This document shows, one piece after another, positions 18,954-27,375 of a stretch of 39,321 nt of DNA. Within the stretch, counting starts at the first letter, position 1. The number at the start of each line of letters is the position of its first letter. The DNA is from Chloroflexota bacterium (GTDB lineage Bacteria; Chloroflexota; Anaerolineae; Promineifilales; Promineifilaceae), in NCBI GenBank assembly GCA_002746795.1, contig PDQY01000039.1:1-39321 (forward strand), written 5' to 3'. Made by a program: the position numbers and the translations under genes. The notes beneath the pieces are model-generated. The model was not told where the DNA came from. It worked only from the letters and a program-made list of their open reading frames with translations, and ran no database searches.

Positions 18954-21900
18954 ATGGCTCAGCCTGCACTGCTTATCCGCACAAAACTATCGCCGCCTCG
19001 TTTGCCTCGCCACACACTGGCACGTGAGCGTGTGTCAGCACTGTTAGCAACCGTGCGCGAGTATCGCCTGGCGATCATGCAAGCGGGCACAGGCTATGGA
19101 AAATCAACAGCGCTGGCTACCTTTGCCCTCGATACCCAAAAGGCAGCCTGGTATCATCTCCATGCTGACGACGCTGATCCTCAAGTCTTTTTACATCACC
19201 TGGCCTACTGCTTGAAAACGGCCGTTCCCCAAATCTCCGATGAGCCATTCACCTTACTTGAGCAGTGGGAGTTGGCGCCAGGCAATCATATCTGGACTGA
19301 CATCACCCAATCCCTGCTCAACGAGATCATAGAAAGCACAGACGAAAACATCTTTCTCATCCTGGACGACGTTCACATTTTGCCAGAAACAGCCGTTTCC
19401 CTGCGCATCCTCAACCATTTCATCAGCTACGCACCCAACAACCTCCATATCATCCTGGCCACCCGCTACCCCCTCTCGCTGCCCAATCTGCATCGCTGGC
19501 GTATTCGTGGCGAGTTGATGACCCTCAACCAGGAAGAACTGACATTCACCCCAGACGAAACCGCCATCTTTCTCCAGACCCAATACAACATCACCCTCTC
19601 TCCAGAACAATCAGCCCTGCTCGCCAATCGTGTTGAAGGATGGCCCATTGCCTTACCCTTAATTGGTCGGCGTTTACAAAGCGGCAGTAACCTGGAAGAG
19701 GCTCTAGGCCATCTCTCCGGCTCTGCTGGAGATTTATTTGTCTACTTAGCGCAGGAAGTTTTAGCCCAGCACCCTGAACACGTGCAGCAATTCTTGACAG
19801 AAACGGCCGTTTTGCGTCAGATGACAGCCTCCGTGTGTGATGAACTGCGACAACAAACAGACAGCACCGATATTTTGACATACCTCCTAGAAAACGACCT
19901 GTTTATCGTAGCTTTGGGAGACGGGCATGTGCGCTACCATCACCTTTTCCGCGAACTGCTGCTCAACCAGCTTGACCCGGCCATCACCAAAGCACTGCAT
20001 CTGCGGGCAGCCACCCTCCTAAAAAACAAAAATGACAGCAAAAGCGCCATCTACCACTTTTTGGCAGCAGAAGCCTATGAAGAAACGGCCGTCTTGCTCA
20101 AAACCATTGGCTACCGTTTTATCCAGAGTGGGCAACTCGACACCATTTCCATCTGGATTGGCCGCATCCCGCCTAACATCCTAGTCAACCATCCCCCGCT
20201 ACTCTCCTATTTGGGTGACGTGGCTCGTTTGCGCAGCCGATTTGAAGAAGCACTAGCCTGGTATCAACAAGCCGAAACCCACAGCCGCGCTCGTGATGAC
20301 CACACCGCCATTGGGCAAGCACTGCGCGGACAAGCACGTGTTTACCTGGACACCGTTAACCCCGTCCAAGCCGAAGCAGTTCTTCAAGAAGCATTACGAC
20401 TTGCCGATGATCAAGATAACCGGGAAACACAAGCCCGGTTATTAGATTTATTAGCCGAAAATCTACTCAATCAAGGGCATCCCCATGAATCCGAGCAATA
20501 CCGCGCACAAGCCCGCGATCTTCGTGAAGAAGGACCTGGAGAAGCCGAGCTATCTGTACGGGTCATGTTACGCACCGGCCGATTAGAAGAAGCACGCCGT
20601 CTATTAGAAGCACAAGCAGCACAAGAACAACAAGAGCCAGTTCTTCGTCCTCGTGCCCACAGAGAGACACAACTTCTCCTCTCCATCATCTTGTCAATGC
20701 AAGGTGAACGGGAGCAAGCATTTCAATGCGCCATAAATGGCACTGCTCGCGGACAGGCATTGCGTTCACCATTCATAACCGCCGTTGGTCACATGCGGCA
20801 AGGGCATACCTGGCTACTCAAAAAAGATGAACCAGGTGCCAGAGAGGCCGTCCGTTGTTTTGAAAAGGCGATCCGCATCAGCGAAACCTTACACGTGCCT
20901 CGTTTAAAAGTTGAAGCGAGTTGGGGATTAACACAAGCCTATGGTTTTCGTGGTGATTTGAAGATGGCGCAGCAAGTCGCCGAAGAAGGTCTGGCATTGG
21001 CGCGTGCCGCTGGCGACGAGTGGGTATCAGCCTGCATCAGCCTGGCGTTAGGCGCCTCCTTTGCCCTATTCAGTGAACACGAAACGGCCGTGAGCTGGGT
21101 CAGCCAAGCTCGCAGCGCCTTCCGCGAATGTGGAGACACATATGGCGAAACAGCAAGCTATTTATGGCTTTGTCTGCTCTGGCACCAACAAAGCGATCAC
21201 GTCAGGCTCGCCCGTGACCTGGACGACCTGCTGCAACGAGTTAACACCTACCACTACCAGTTCCTCTTCACTCGGAAAACATTGATGGGAGCGCCAGATC
21301 CACGTTCACTAGTGCCAGTGCTGCTCTATGCCCGGGAAAACAGCGTGCAAACGGCCGTTGCAGATTCCCTACTCGCAGCCATCAACCTGTCCAAAATCAA
21401 ACATCATCCCGGCTACCAACTGCGGGCTCACATGCTAGGGCCATTTGCGCTGTGGCGCGGCCCAGACCCTGTGCCAGCCAGCGAATGGAAACGGCAAAAA
21501 GCACGTCAGCTCTTCCTCTTCTTCCTGACCAACCGCCACACCCTCTGGGAACGAGAACAAATCACCGACTGCCTGTGGCCAGAACTCGATCCCGATGCGG
21601 CTGAACGCAACTTCAAAATCGCCTACAACGCCCTCACCAAAGTCCTAGAGCCAAACCGGCAGCGAAATGCCCCGTCAGCCTTCATTTTGCGAGATGGGTC
21701 TCGCTACGGCTTGCGCCCCGAAGCCGACATTTTACTAGACGTACAAACATTCAACGAACTGGTTGCCGAGGGAGACAGGTTACTCGCCCAAAACGAGCTG
21801 CAAGCCCTGACACAGTATCAACAAGCATTAGCCCTCTACAAAGGTGAATTTCTGCAAGAGTATCCCTACGAAGAATGGACCAGCACCGAGCGCGAGCGGT

Positions 21901-22178
21901 TGTTTACCCAATATTTACGCACCTCCGAGCGAGTAGCCTCCAGTTTGCTAGCTCACGAAAAATGGGAAGACGCCTTACAAACAGCACAAGCCATTCTCAA
22001 CCATGATGCTTGCTGGGAAAACGCCTACCGCATTCTCATGACAGCCTATGCCCAGATGGGCAATCGCGCCCAAGCCATCCGCACCTACCACCGCTGCATT
22101 GACAATCTGCAATCTGAACTCGGCGTCTCCCCCACCCAAACCACAGTTCAATTGTGGCAGCAAATTTGCGAAATCTAA
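18954..22178 (+). CDS. MalT-like STAND ATPase regulator with TPR region and C-terminal SARP wHTH + BTAD domain
   Basis: 'LLIRTKLSPPRLPRHTLARERV', Walker A 'MQAGTGYGKSTALATF', 'LILDDVHIL'; C-terminal 'LRAHMLGPFALWRG...RQKARQLFLFFLTNRHTLWEREQITDCLWPELDPDAAERNFKIAYNALTKVLEP' and BTAD 'YRILMTAYAQMGNRAQAIRTYHRCIDNLQSELGVSPT'. Confidence 0.92.
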   Translation: MAQPALLIRTKLSPPRLPRHTLARERVSALLATVREYRLAIMQAGTGYGKSTALATFALDTQKAAWYHLHADDADPQVFLHHLAYCLKTAVPQISDEPFTLLEQWELAPGNHIWTDITQSLLNEIIESTDENIFLILDDVHILPETAVSLRILNHFISYAPNNLHIILATRYPLSLPNLHRWRIRGELMTLNQEELTFTPDETAIFLQTQYNITLSPEQSALLANRVEGWPIALPLIGRRLQSGSNLEEALGHLSGSAGDLFVYLAQEVLAQHPEHVQQFLTETAVLRQMTASVCDELRQQTDSTDILTYLLENDLFIVALGDGHVRYHHLFRELLLNQLDPAITKALHLRAATLLKNKNDSKSAIYHFLAAEAYEETAVLLKTIGYRFIQSGQLDTISIWIGRIPPNILVNHPPLLSYLGDVARLRSRFEEALAWYQQAETHSRARDDHTAIGQALRGQARVYLDTVNPVQAEAVLQEALRLADDQDNRETQARLLDLLAENLLNQGHPHESEQYRAQARDLREEGPGEAELSVRVMLRTGRLEEARRLLEAQAAQEQQEPVLRPRAHRETQLLLSIILSMQGEREQAFQCAINGTARGQALRSPFITAVGHMRQGHTWLLKKDEPGAREAVRCFEKAIRISETLHVPRLKVEASWGLTQAYGFRGDLKMAQQVAEEGLALARAAGDEWVSACISLALGASFALFSEHETAVSWVSQARSAFRECGDTYGETASYLWLCLLWHQQSDHVRLARDLDDLLQRVNTYHYQFLFTRKTLMGAPDPRSLVPVLLYARENSVQTAVADSLLAAINLSKIKHHPGYQLRAHMLGPFALWRGPDPVPASEWKRQKARQLFLFFLTNRHTLWEREQITDCLWPELDPDAAERNFKIAYNALTKVLEPNRQRNAPSAFILRDGSRYGLRPEADILLDVQTFNELVAEGDRLLAQNELQALTQYQQALALYKGEFLQEYPYEEWTSTERERLFTQYLRTSERVASSLLAHEKWEDALQTAQAILNHDACWENAYRILMTAYAQMGNRAQAIRTYHRCIDNLQSELGVSPTQTTVQLWQQICEI

Positions 22179-22344
22179 ACAAGCCTCCACCACTGCCCAT
22201 CCACAAACAACAAAACTTCCGAAACCTGTACCCAGGTAGCCACCCACTCCCAACCATTCCAAATTCCTGTGACCACCACCCCAAGTGTCCCATACCGATA
22301 CAAACATAAGCATTGTAACTCCTGTGTAACTTCCTTCTGCTATG

Positions 22345-22408
22345 CTTAAGAACAGAAAACAAATAATACGACGATACAATTCCATGTTGTACTTCATCGT
22401 CAGTCCTA
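22345..22408 (+). repeat. Intergenic repeat family A, copy 4 (internally shortened)
   Basis: cttaagaacagaaaacaaataatacgacgatacaattccatgttgtacttcatcgtcagtcc; matches both ends of family A with the middle missing. Confidence 0.7.
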
Positions 22409-22422
22409 AACAAGGAACAGGC

Positions 22423-22641
22423 ATGACAGAAACGGCCGTTACCTCATTTGTGGTTCGTTTTATCCAGGAAGACCCGGCAGTTGACACCTGGCGCGGCCTC
22501 ATCCGCCACGTACAAACCAGTCAGGAAATCCACTTTTCCAGCATCAAAGACGCCCTCCTTTTCATGGATCAATTCGTGAAAATAGAGCAACCGCCAACTG
22601 AACATCATCCTCAAATAAGACACAACAAGGACATCCCATGA
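22423..22641 (+). CDS. Small (72 aa) conserved-looking protein of unknown function
   Basis: ATG with upstream 'aaggaa'; 'MTETAVTSFVVRFIQEDPAVDTWRGLIRHVQTSQEIHFSSIKDALLFMDQFV'; stop overlaps the start of the next CDS. Confidence 0.6.
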   Translation: MTETAVTSFVVRFIQEDPAVDTWRGLIRHVQTSQEIHFSSIKDALLFMDQFVKIEQPPTEHHPQIRHNKDIP

Positions 22642-23639
22642 GTCGATATGCCCAAATATTGGCAACAGGTCGCTACATCCCCGAGAAAATCATCACCAAC
22701 GACGACCTAGATCAGATGCTAGGCGAAAACGTCGGGGAATGGCTAGTCGAAAACGTCGGGATTCATGAGCGCCACATCATGGCCGCTGACCAAACCACGT
22801 CAGACATGATCGCAGCCGCCGCTAACCAGGCATTGACCCGAGCCAATATCCCGGCTGCCCAACTCGACCTCATCATCGTCGCCACCGACACCCCCGATTA
22901 CATCAGCCCCGCCACCGCCTCAGCAGTACAAGCCAAACTTGGCGCCACCAACGCCGGCACCTACGACATCAACTGCGCCTGTGCTGCCTGGGTCACCGGT
23001 CTGGACATAGCCGCCCGCTACATCGCCACCGACACCGATTACAACACCATCCTGGTTGCCGGCGGCTACGGCATGACCAAATTCCTCGACTGGACCGACA
23101 AATACACCTGCACCTTGTTCGCCGATGGCGCTGGCGTGGCCATCGTAGGAGCAGGCGATAAACCTGGTTTCCTGGCAGGCAAGCTCATGGCTGAAGGCGA
23201 ATACCACGATGCTATGGGCATCTACAGCGGCGGCACATACCGCCCTGCCACTCCAGAAACCGTCGCCAAACTAGGCAAACCGTGCGTTCAATTTGTGCGC
23301 AAATTCCCAGCCACCTTCAACAGCGACAACTGGCCGCCATTAGTGCGCAGCGTTGTCGCCAAAGCTGGTCTAGAGTTAGACGACATCGACTTTTTCCTGT
23401 TTACCCAGCTCAACTTACGCACAATCGAATTTGTCATGGAAAACCTGGGGCAGCCCCTGAGCAAAACCCATTGGATTATGGACAAGTGGGGCTATCTTGG
23501 CTCCGCTTGCATTCCAGCCGCCCTAGACGACGCCCTGGTTCAAAACAAAGGTCCCCAGCCGGGTGACCATGTCGTCTTTTGCGCCACCGGCGGCGGCATG
23601 GCCATGTCAGCCACCGTTTGGCGCTGGCGCAGCTGCTGA
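22638..23639 (+). CDS. KASIII (FabH)-like thiolase-superfamily protein 1
   Basis: 'WLVENVGIHERHI', catalytic-Cys region 'YDINCACAAWVTGLDIAARYI', 'LVAGGYGMTKFLDWTD', 'ATGGGMAMSATVWRW'. Confidence 0.85.
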   Translation: MSRYAQILATGRYIPEKIITNDDLDQMLGENVGEWLVENVGIHERHIMAADQTTSDMIAAAANQALTRANIPAAQLDLIIVATDTPDYISPATASAVQAKLGATNAGTYDINCACAAWVTGLDIAARYIATDTDYNTILVAGGYGMTKFLDWTDKYTCTLFADGAGVAIVGAGDKPGFLAGKLMAEGEYHDAMGIYSGGTYRPATPETVAKLGKPCVQFVRKFPATFNSDNWPPLVRSVVAKAGLELDDIDFFLFTQLNLRTIEFVMENLGQPLSKTHWIMDKWGYLGSACIPAALDDALVQNKGPQPGDHVVFCATGGGMAMSATVWRWRSC

Positions 23640-23718
23640 AGAGCCTGAGAAAAAGCGGCATCAAGCACATTACCAACATCTCAACGGCAATACTACCGCT
23701 GTCAACAACATCGCTAAG

Positions 23719-23766
23719 TGCGCATCCATGAATTCGTCATACAATTTAATTGCCGTTCCTAAAGCT
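23719..23766 (-). repeat. Apparent chimeric remnant of families A and B
   Basis: Reverse complement ttaggaacggcaattaaattgtatgacgaattcatggatgcgcac: family-A-like left end joined to family-B-like right end. Confidence 0.5.
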
Positions 23767-23827
23767 CTAACAATCCATCAAAAACTGAAAACTTGCAGCA
23801 AAACCAACTGCAAGCATGGAGGATAAC

Positions 23828-25363
23828 ATGCACATTGGCGACTACTTAGGACGCCGCAACATCTATTCACCAGACAAATTGGCCATGATCGATGCGGGTA
23901 AGTCACCCGAACTGCGCCTGACTTACCGCCAATGGAATCAGCGCGTCAACCAGTTAGCCAACTGGCTGCGTCACGAAGCTGGTATCCAAAAGGGAGACCG
24001 CGTCGCCATTCTGGCCAAAGATGGCATCGAGCATCTTGATTGTTTCTTTGCTTGCGGCAAATTGGGCGCAATCCACACCGCCCTCAACTGGCGGCTCCAT
24101 TGGCGTGAAACCCACGCCATCCTGGAAAATACAACCCCTAAAATTCTCCTCTATTCCAGCGAATTCACCGCTGACATTACCGAAATATCATCCGCCATCA
24201 ATTTTCCACTATCCATGATCCATTTAGAAGATGAAGGCGCAGAAAACAGCACAGCGTATCAGGCCGTTTTAGCTAGTGGAGCAGAAACGGCCGTTACCTG
24301 CCCCTCCCTCACCAAAGAAGACACCGCCTGCCTCATCTTCACTGGCGGCACCACAGGTTTACCCAAAGGCGCTCAAATCAGCCACCGCATGATCAACTGG
24401 AACGTCCTCAACACCATCATCCACGACCTGCACCACGACGACATCTACCTCAACGTCTTTCCCTTATTCCACGCTGGCGGACTGTTTGCCTACACCTCAT
24501 CCCAAATCGTCATTGGCAACACCACCATCATCACCCGGCAGTTTGACCCAGAACAGGTACTGGCTTTGATTGAGCGAGAAAAAGTCACCGTCTTTGCTGC
24601 GGTGCCCACCATGTACCAAATGCTCACCCAGGCTCCCCACTGGGATTCAGCCGATCTAAGCAGTTTACGCTTTTGCACCAGCGGCGGTGCCCCCCTGCCC
24701 CGCCCCCTCATCGAACAATACCAGCAAGAAAAAGGCGTGCGCTTCAAACAAGGTTTCGGCATGACAGAATACGGCCCAGGTCTCTTTGCCCTCTCCGCCA
24801 AAGATGCCGTGCGCAAAGCAGGCAGCATCGGTCGCCCCAACTTCTTCATCGACGTGCGCGTGGTAGACAACAACAACCAGCCCCTCGGCCCCAACGAAGT
24901 TGGCGAACTAGTGCTTAAAGGCCCTAGCGGCTGTTCCGGCTACTGGAATAACCCGGAAGCCTCAGCCACCGCCTACGACGAGGCAGGCTGGTTCCACACT
25001 GGCGATTTAGTACGTTACGACGAGGAATGGTATTTCTACGTCGTTGACCGCAAAAAAGATATGTTCATCTCCGGCGGGGAAAACATCTATCCGGCTGAGA
25101 TTGAAGCCGTTTTATACAAACATCCCGCCATACTCATGTGTGCCGTCGTGGGCATTCCAGATGAAAAATGGGGCGAGGTAGGCAAAGCCTGTGTCATCCT
25201 CAAACCAGACAAAACCATCACCGAAGCCGAACTCATCACCTTCATGCAAGAACAGTTAGCTCGCTACAAAGTCCCCAAAAGCGTCACCTTCATGACTGCA
25301 TTCCCCCTATCCGGCGCAGGAAAAATTTTGAAGCGGGAGCTGCGAGAAAAATTTATCTCGTAG
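23828..25363 (+). CDS. AMP-dependent acyl-CoA synthetase 1
   Basis: ATG with 'ggagg' SD; 'LIFTGGTTGLPKGAQISH', 'GFGMTEYGPG', 'GWFHTGDLVRYDEEWYFYVVDRKKDMFISGGENIYPAEIE', terminal 'GAGKILKRELREKF'. Confidence 0.93.
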   Translation: MHIGDYLGRRNIYSPDKLAMIDAGKSPELRLTYRQWNQRVNQLANWLRHEAGIQKGDRVAILAKDGIEHLDCFFACGKLGAIHTALNWRLHWRETHAILENTTPKILLYSSEFTADITEISSAINFPLSMIHLEDEGAENSTAYQAVLASGAETAVTCPSLTKEDTACLIFTGGTTGLPKGAQISHRMINWNVLNTIIHDLHHDDIYLNVFPLFHAGGLFAYTSSQIVIGNTTIITRQFDPEQVLALIEREKVTVFAAVPTMYQMLTQAPHWDSADLSSLRFCTSGGAPLPRPLIEQYQQEKGVRFKQGFGMTEYGPGLFALSAKDAVRKAGSIGRPNFFIDVRVVDNNNQPLGPNEVGELVLKGPSGCSGYWNNPEASATAYDEAGWFHTGDLVRYDEEWYFYVVDRKKDMFISGGENIYPAEIEAVLYKHPAILMCAVVGIPDEKWGEVGKACVILKPDKTITEAELITFMQEQLARYKVPKSVTFMTAFPLSGAGKILKRELREKFIS

Positions 25364-25451
25364 TCAGATAGTCAAATAGTCTGGTAATCAACCCGTTGGC
25401 AGCATGGATTACGAGACTAACGACGACAAAGCTAAACAACCGAGGACAATT

Positions 25452-26519
25452 ATGACTGACACCGTAGGCATTGCCGGGATCGGCACCTATTCACCAGAAG
25501 GGTATCTAACCAGCAAAGAGATCGCAGAAGCCACAGGCTTCCCAGAATGGGTAGTGCGCGATAAACTAGGCATTCACAAAAAACATGTAGGTGGTCCAGA
25601 CGACCAGCCCAATGAAATGGGCATCAAAGCGGCGCTAGACTGTTTAGAAAACAGCGGCATCGACCCAAAAGAAATTGATGTGGTACTCAACACCACCGAA
25701 GAGTGGCGCGAATATCTGCTCTGGACCTCAGGCATCCACATGGCGTATGAAATTGGCGCGACCAATGCCTGGGCCATGGACATCCATACCCGTTGCGCCA
25801 CCACCGTCGGCGCCATGAAGATAGCCAAAGACATGATGATCGCCGACCCTGAAGTAAACACAATCCTCATTGCTGGGGGGTATCGTGTGTCTGATTTCAT
25901 CAACTTCAAAAACAAACGTACCTCATTCTTATGGAACATTGGCAGCGGCGGCGGTGCCCTGCTGCTGCGCAAAAATCACCCGCGCAATCAAGTTTTAGGG
26001 TCACATTTGATGGCCGATGGCTTCATGAGCAAACATGTCATCGTGCCTGCCAGCGGCACAGTGCAGTATCCCAATCCCCAAGCGATGGCCAAGCCCCAAA
26101 ACGTGAACGAAGAGGATTTTTACTTCGATTTGGTCGAGCTGGAAGCGATGAAAGATCGCCTGAACGCCGTGAGCATGGACAACTGGGTACACTGCGTCAA
26201 CGAAGCGCTGCGCAAAAGTGGCACCAAGCCAGACGGAACCCCCTACACCAAAGCAGATCTGGACTTTTTGAACATAGTTCTAATCAAACCGTCCGGTCAT
26301 CGGGATATGTTAGCTCGCTTAGGGCTGACAGAGGAACAGTCAGTTTACCTGAACGAGATCGGGCACACAGGCGAGCAAGATGCTATGTTTGGCATTCGTG
26401 AAGGCGTCGCTCAAGGTCGGCTGAAAGAGGGTGATTTGATGGCCATCGTGGCAGCTGGTATCGGTTATGTGTGGGCGGCCAGCGTCGTCCGCTGGGGGCG
26501 TCTACAAACTTCAGCTTAG
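25452..26519 (+). CDS. KASIII / HMG-CoA-synthase-like thiolase-superfamily protein 2
   Basis: ATG with 'gaggac' SD; 'VVRDKLGIHKKHVGG', 'AMDIHTRCATTVGAMKIAKD', 'ILIAGGYRVSDFINFKN', 'VAAGIGYVWAASVVRWG'. Confidence 0.8.
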   Translation: MTDTVGIAGIGTYSPEGYLTSKEIAEATGFPEWVVRDKLGIHKKHVGGPDDQPNEMGIKAALDCLENSGIDPKEIDVVLNTTEEWREYLLWTSGIHMAYEIGATNAWAMDIHTRCATTVGAMKIAKDMMIADPEVNTILIAGGYRVSDFINFKNKRTSFLWNIGSGGGALLLRKNHPRNQVLGSHLMADGFMSKHVIVPASGTVQYPNPQAMAKPQNVNEEDFYFDLVELEAMKDRLNAVSMDNWVHCVNEALRKSGTKPDGTPYTKADLDFLNIVLIKPSGHRDMLARLGLTEEQSVYLNEIGHTGEQDAMFGIREGVAQGRLKEGDLMAIVAAGIGYVWAASVVRWGRLQTSA

Positions 26520-26570
26520 TCTAAGGTAACGCAGGATTTATGGAGATTGCAAAATCTAAAGGACAAGGAA

Positions 26571-27329
26571 ATGAGATTAAAAGATAGAGTAGCAGTAGTA
26601 ACCGGTGGAGCAGCCGGGATTGGTAAGGCAACGGCCGTTCGCTTCAAAGAAGAAGGCGCCCTTGTCGTGATTTGTGACGTGAACGAGGAATTAGGGCAGG
26701 CTGCCGCAGCTGAGATCGGCGCTGATTTCTACAAAGTGAACGTAGCAGACCGACAAGCTGTGCAAAACTGGATTGATACAGTGGTAGAGAAAAACGGCCG
26801 TGTGGACATTCTGGTCAACAATGCAGGGGTGTTGCGTGACGGCACCCTGGTCAAAGTCAAAGATGGCCAGTTAGTCAAACAAATGTCAGAAGAAAACTTT
26901 GACTTAGTCATCAGTGTCAACCTCAAAGGCGTCTTCAACTGCACCCAAGCCGTCGCCCCTGTCATGATCAACCAGGGCAGCGGTGTCATTCTCAACGCCA
27001 CCTCCATTGTAGGTCTTGATGGCAACTTCGGTCAGACCAACTACGTAGCCACCAAAGCAGGCGTCATCGGCATGACCAAAGTATGGGCACGGGAATTGGG
27101 GCGCAGTGGCGTGCGCGTCAATGCCATAGCTCCGGGGTTCACCCTCACAGAAATGGTCAGACAAATGCCAGAGAAAATCCTCGAGGGCATGAAAGCTCGC
27201 ACCCCCTTGCGCCGTTTGGGGGAACCGCGAGACATCGCCAACGCCTACCTCTTCCTGGCCTCAGACGAAGCCAGCTTTATCAGCGGCGAAACCCTGCGCG
27301 TGGATGGCGGCATCGTCGTCGGGACTTAA
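26571..27329 (+). CDS. SDR-family 3-oxoacyl reductase (FabG-like)
   Basis: 'DRVAVVTGGAAGIGKATAVRF', 'LVNNAGVLRDG', 'NYVATKAGVIGMTK' (YxxxK), 'INSGETLRVDGGI'-type C-terminus. Confidence 0.93.
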   Translation: MRLKDRVAVVTGGAAGIGKATAVRFKEEGALVVICDVNEELGQAAAAEIGADFYKVNVADRQAVQNWIDTVVEKNGRVDILVNNAGVLRDGTLVKVKDGQLVKQMSEENFDLVISVNLKGVFNCTQAVAPVMINQGSGVILNATSIVGLDGNFGQTNYVATKAGVIGMTKVWARELGRSGVRVNAIAPGFTLTEMVRQMPEKILEGMKARTPLRRLGEPRDIANAYLFLASDEASFISGETLRVDGGIVVGT

Positions 27330-27375
27330 TGCTAGTTGAACAAATTCCTGTTCACCAACATTCGAGGAGGAAAGG

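Noticed and set aside
2032-22408. Family A as a riboswitch
   Set aside because: Orientation relative to the downstream genes is inconsistent and the adjacent genes are functionally unrelated, so a mobile or structural repeat fits better.
21975-22502. Minus-strand ORFs (175 aa, 125 aa) at the end of the regulator gene
   Set aside because: Overlap the BTAD-encoding region and a family A repeat; no recognisable domain.
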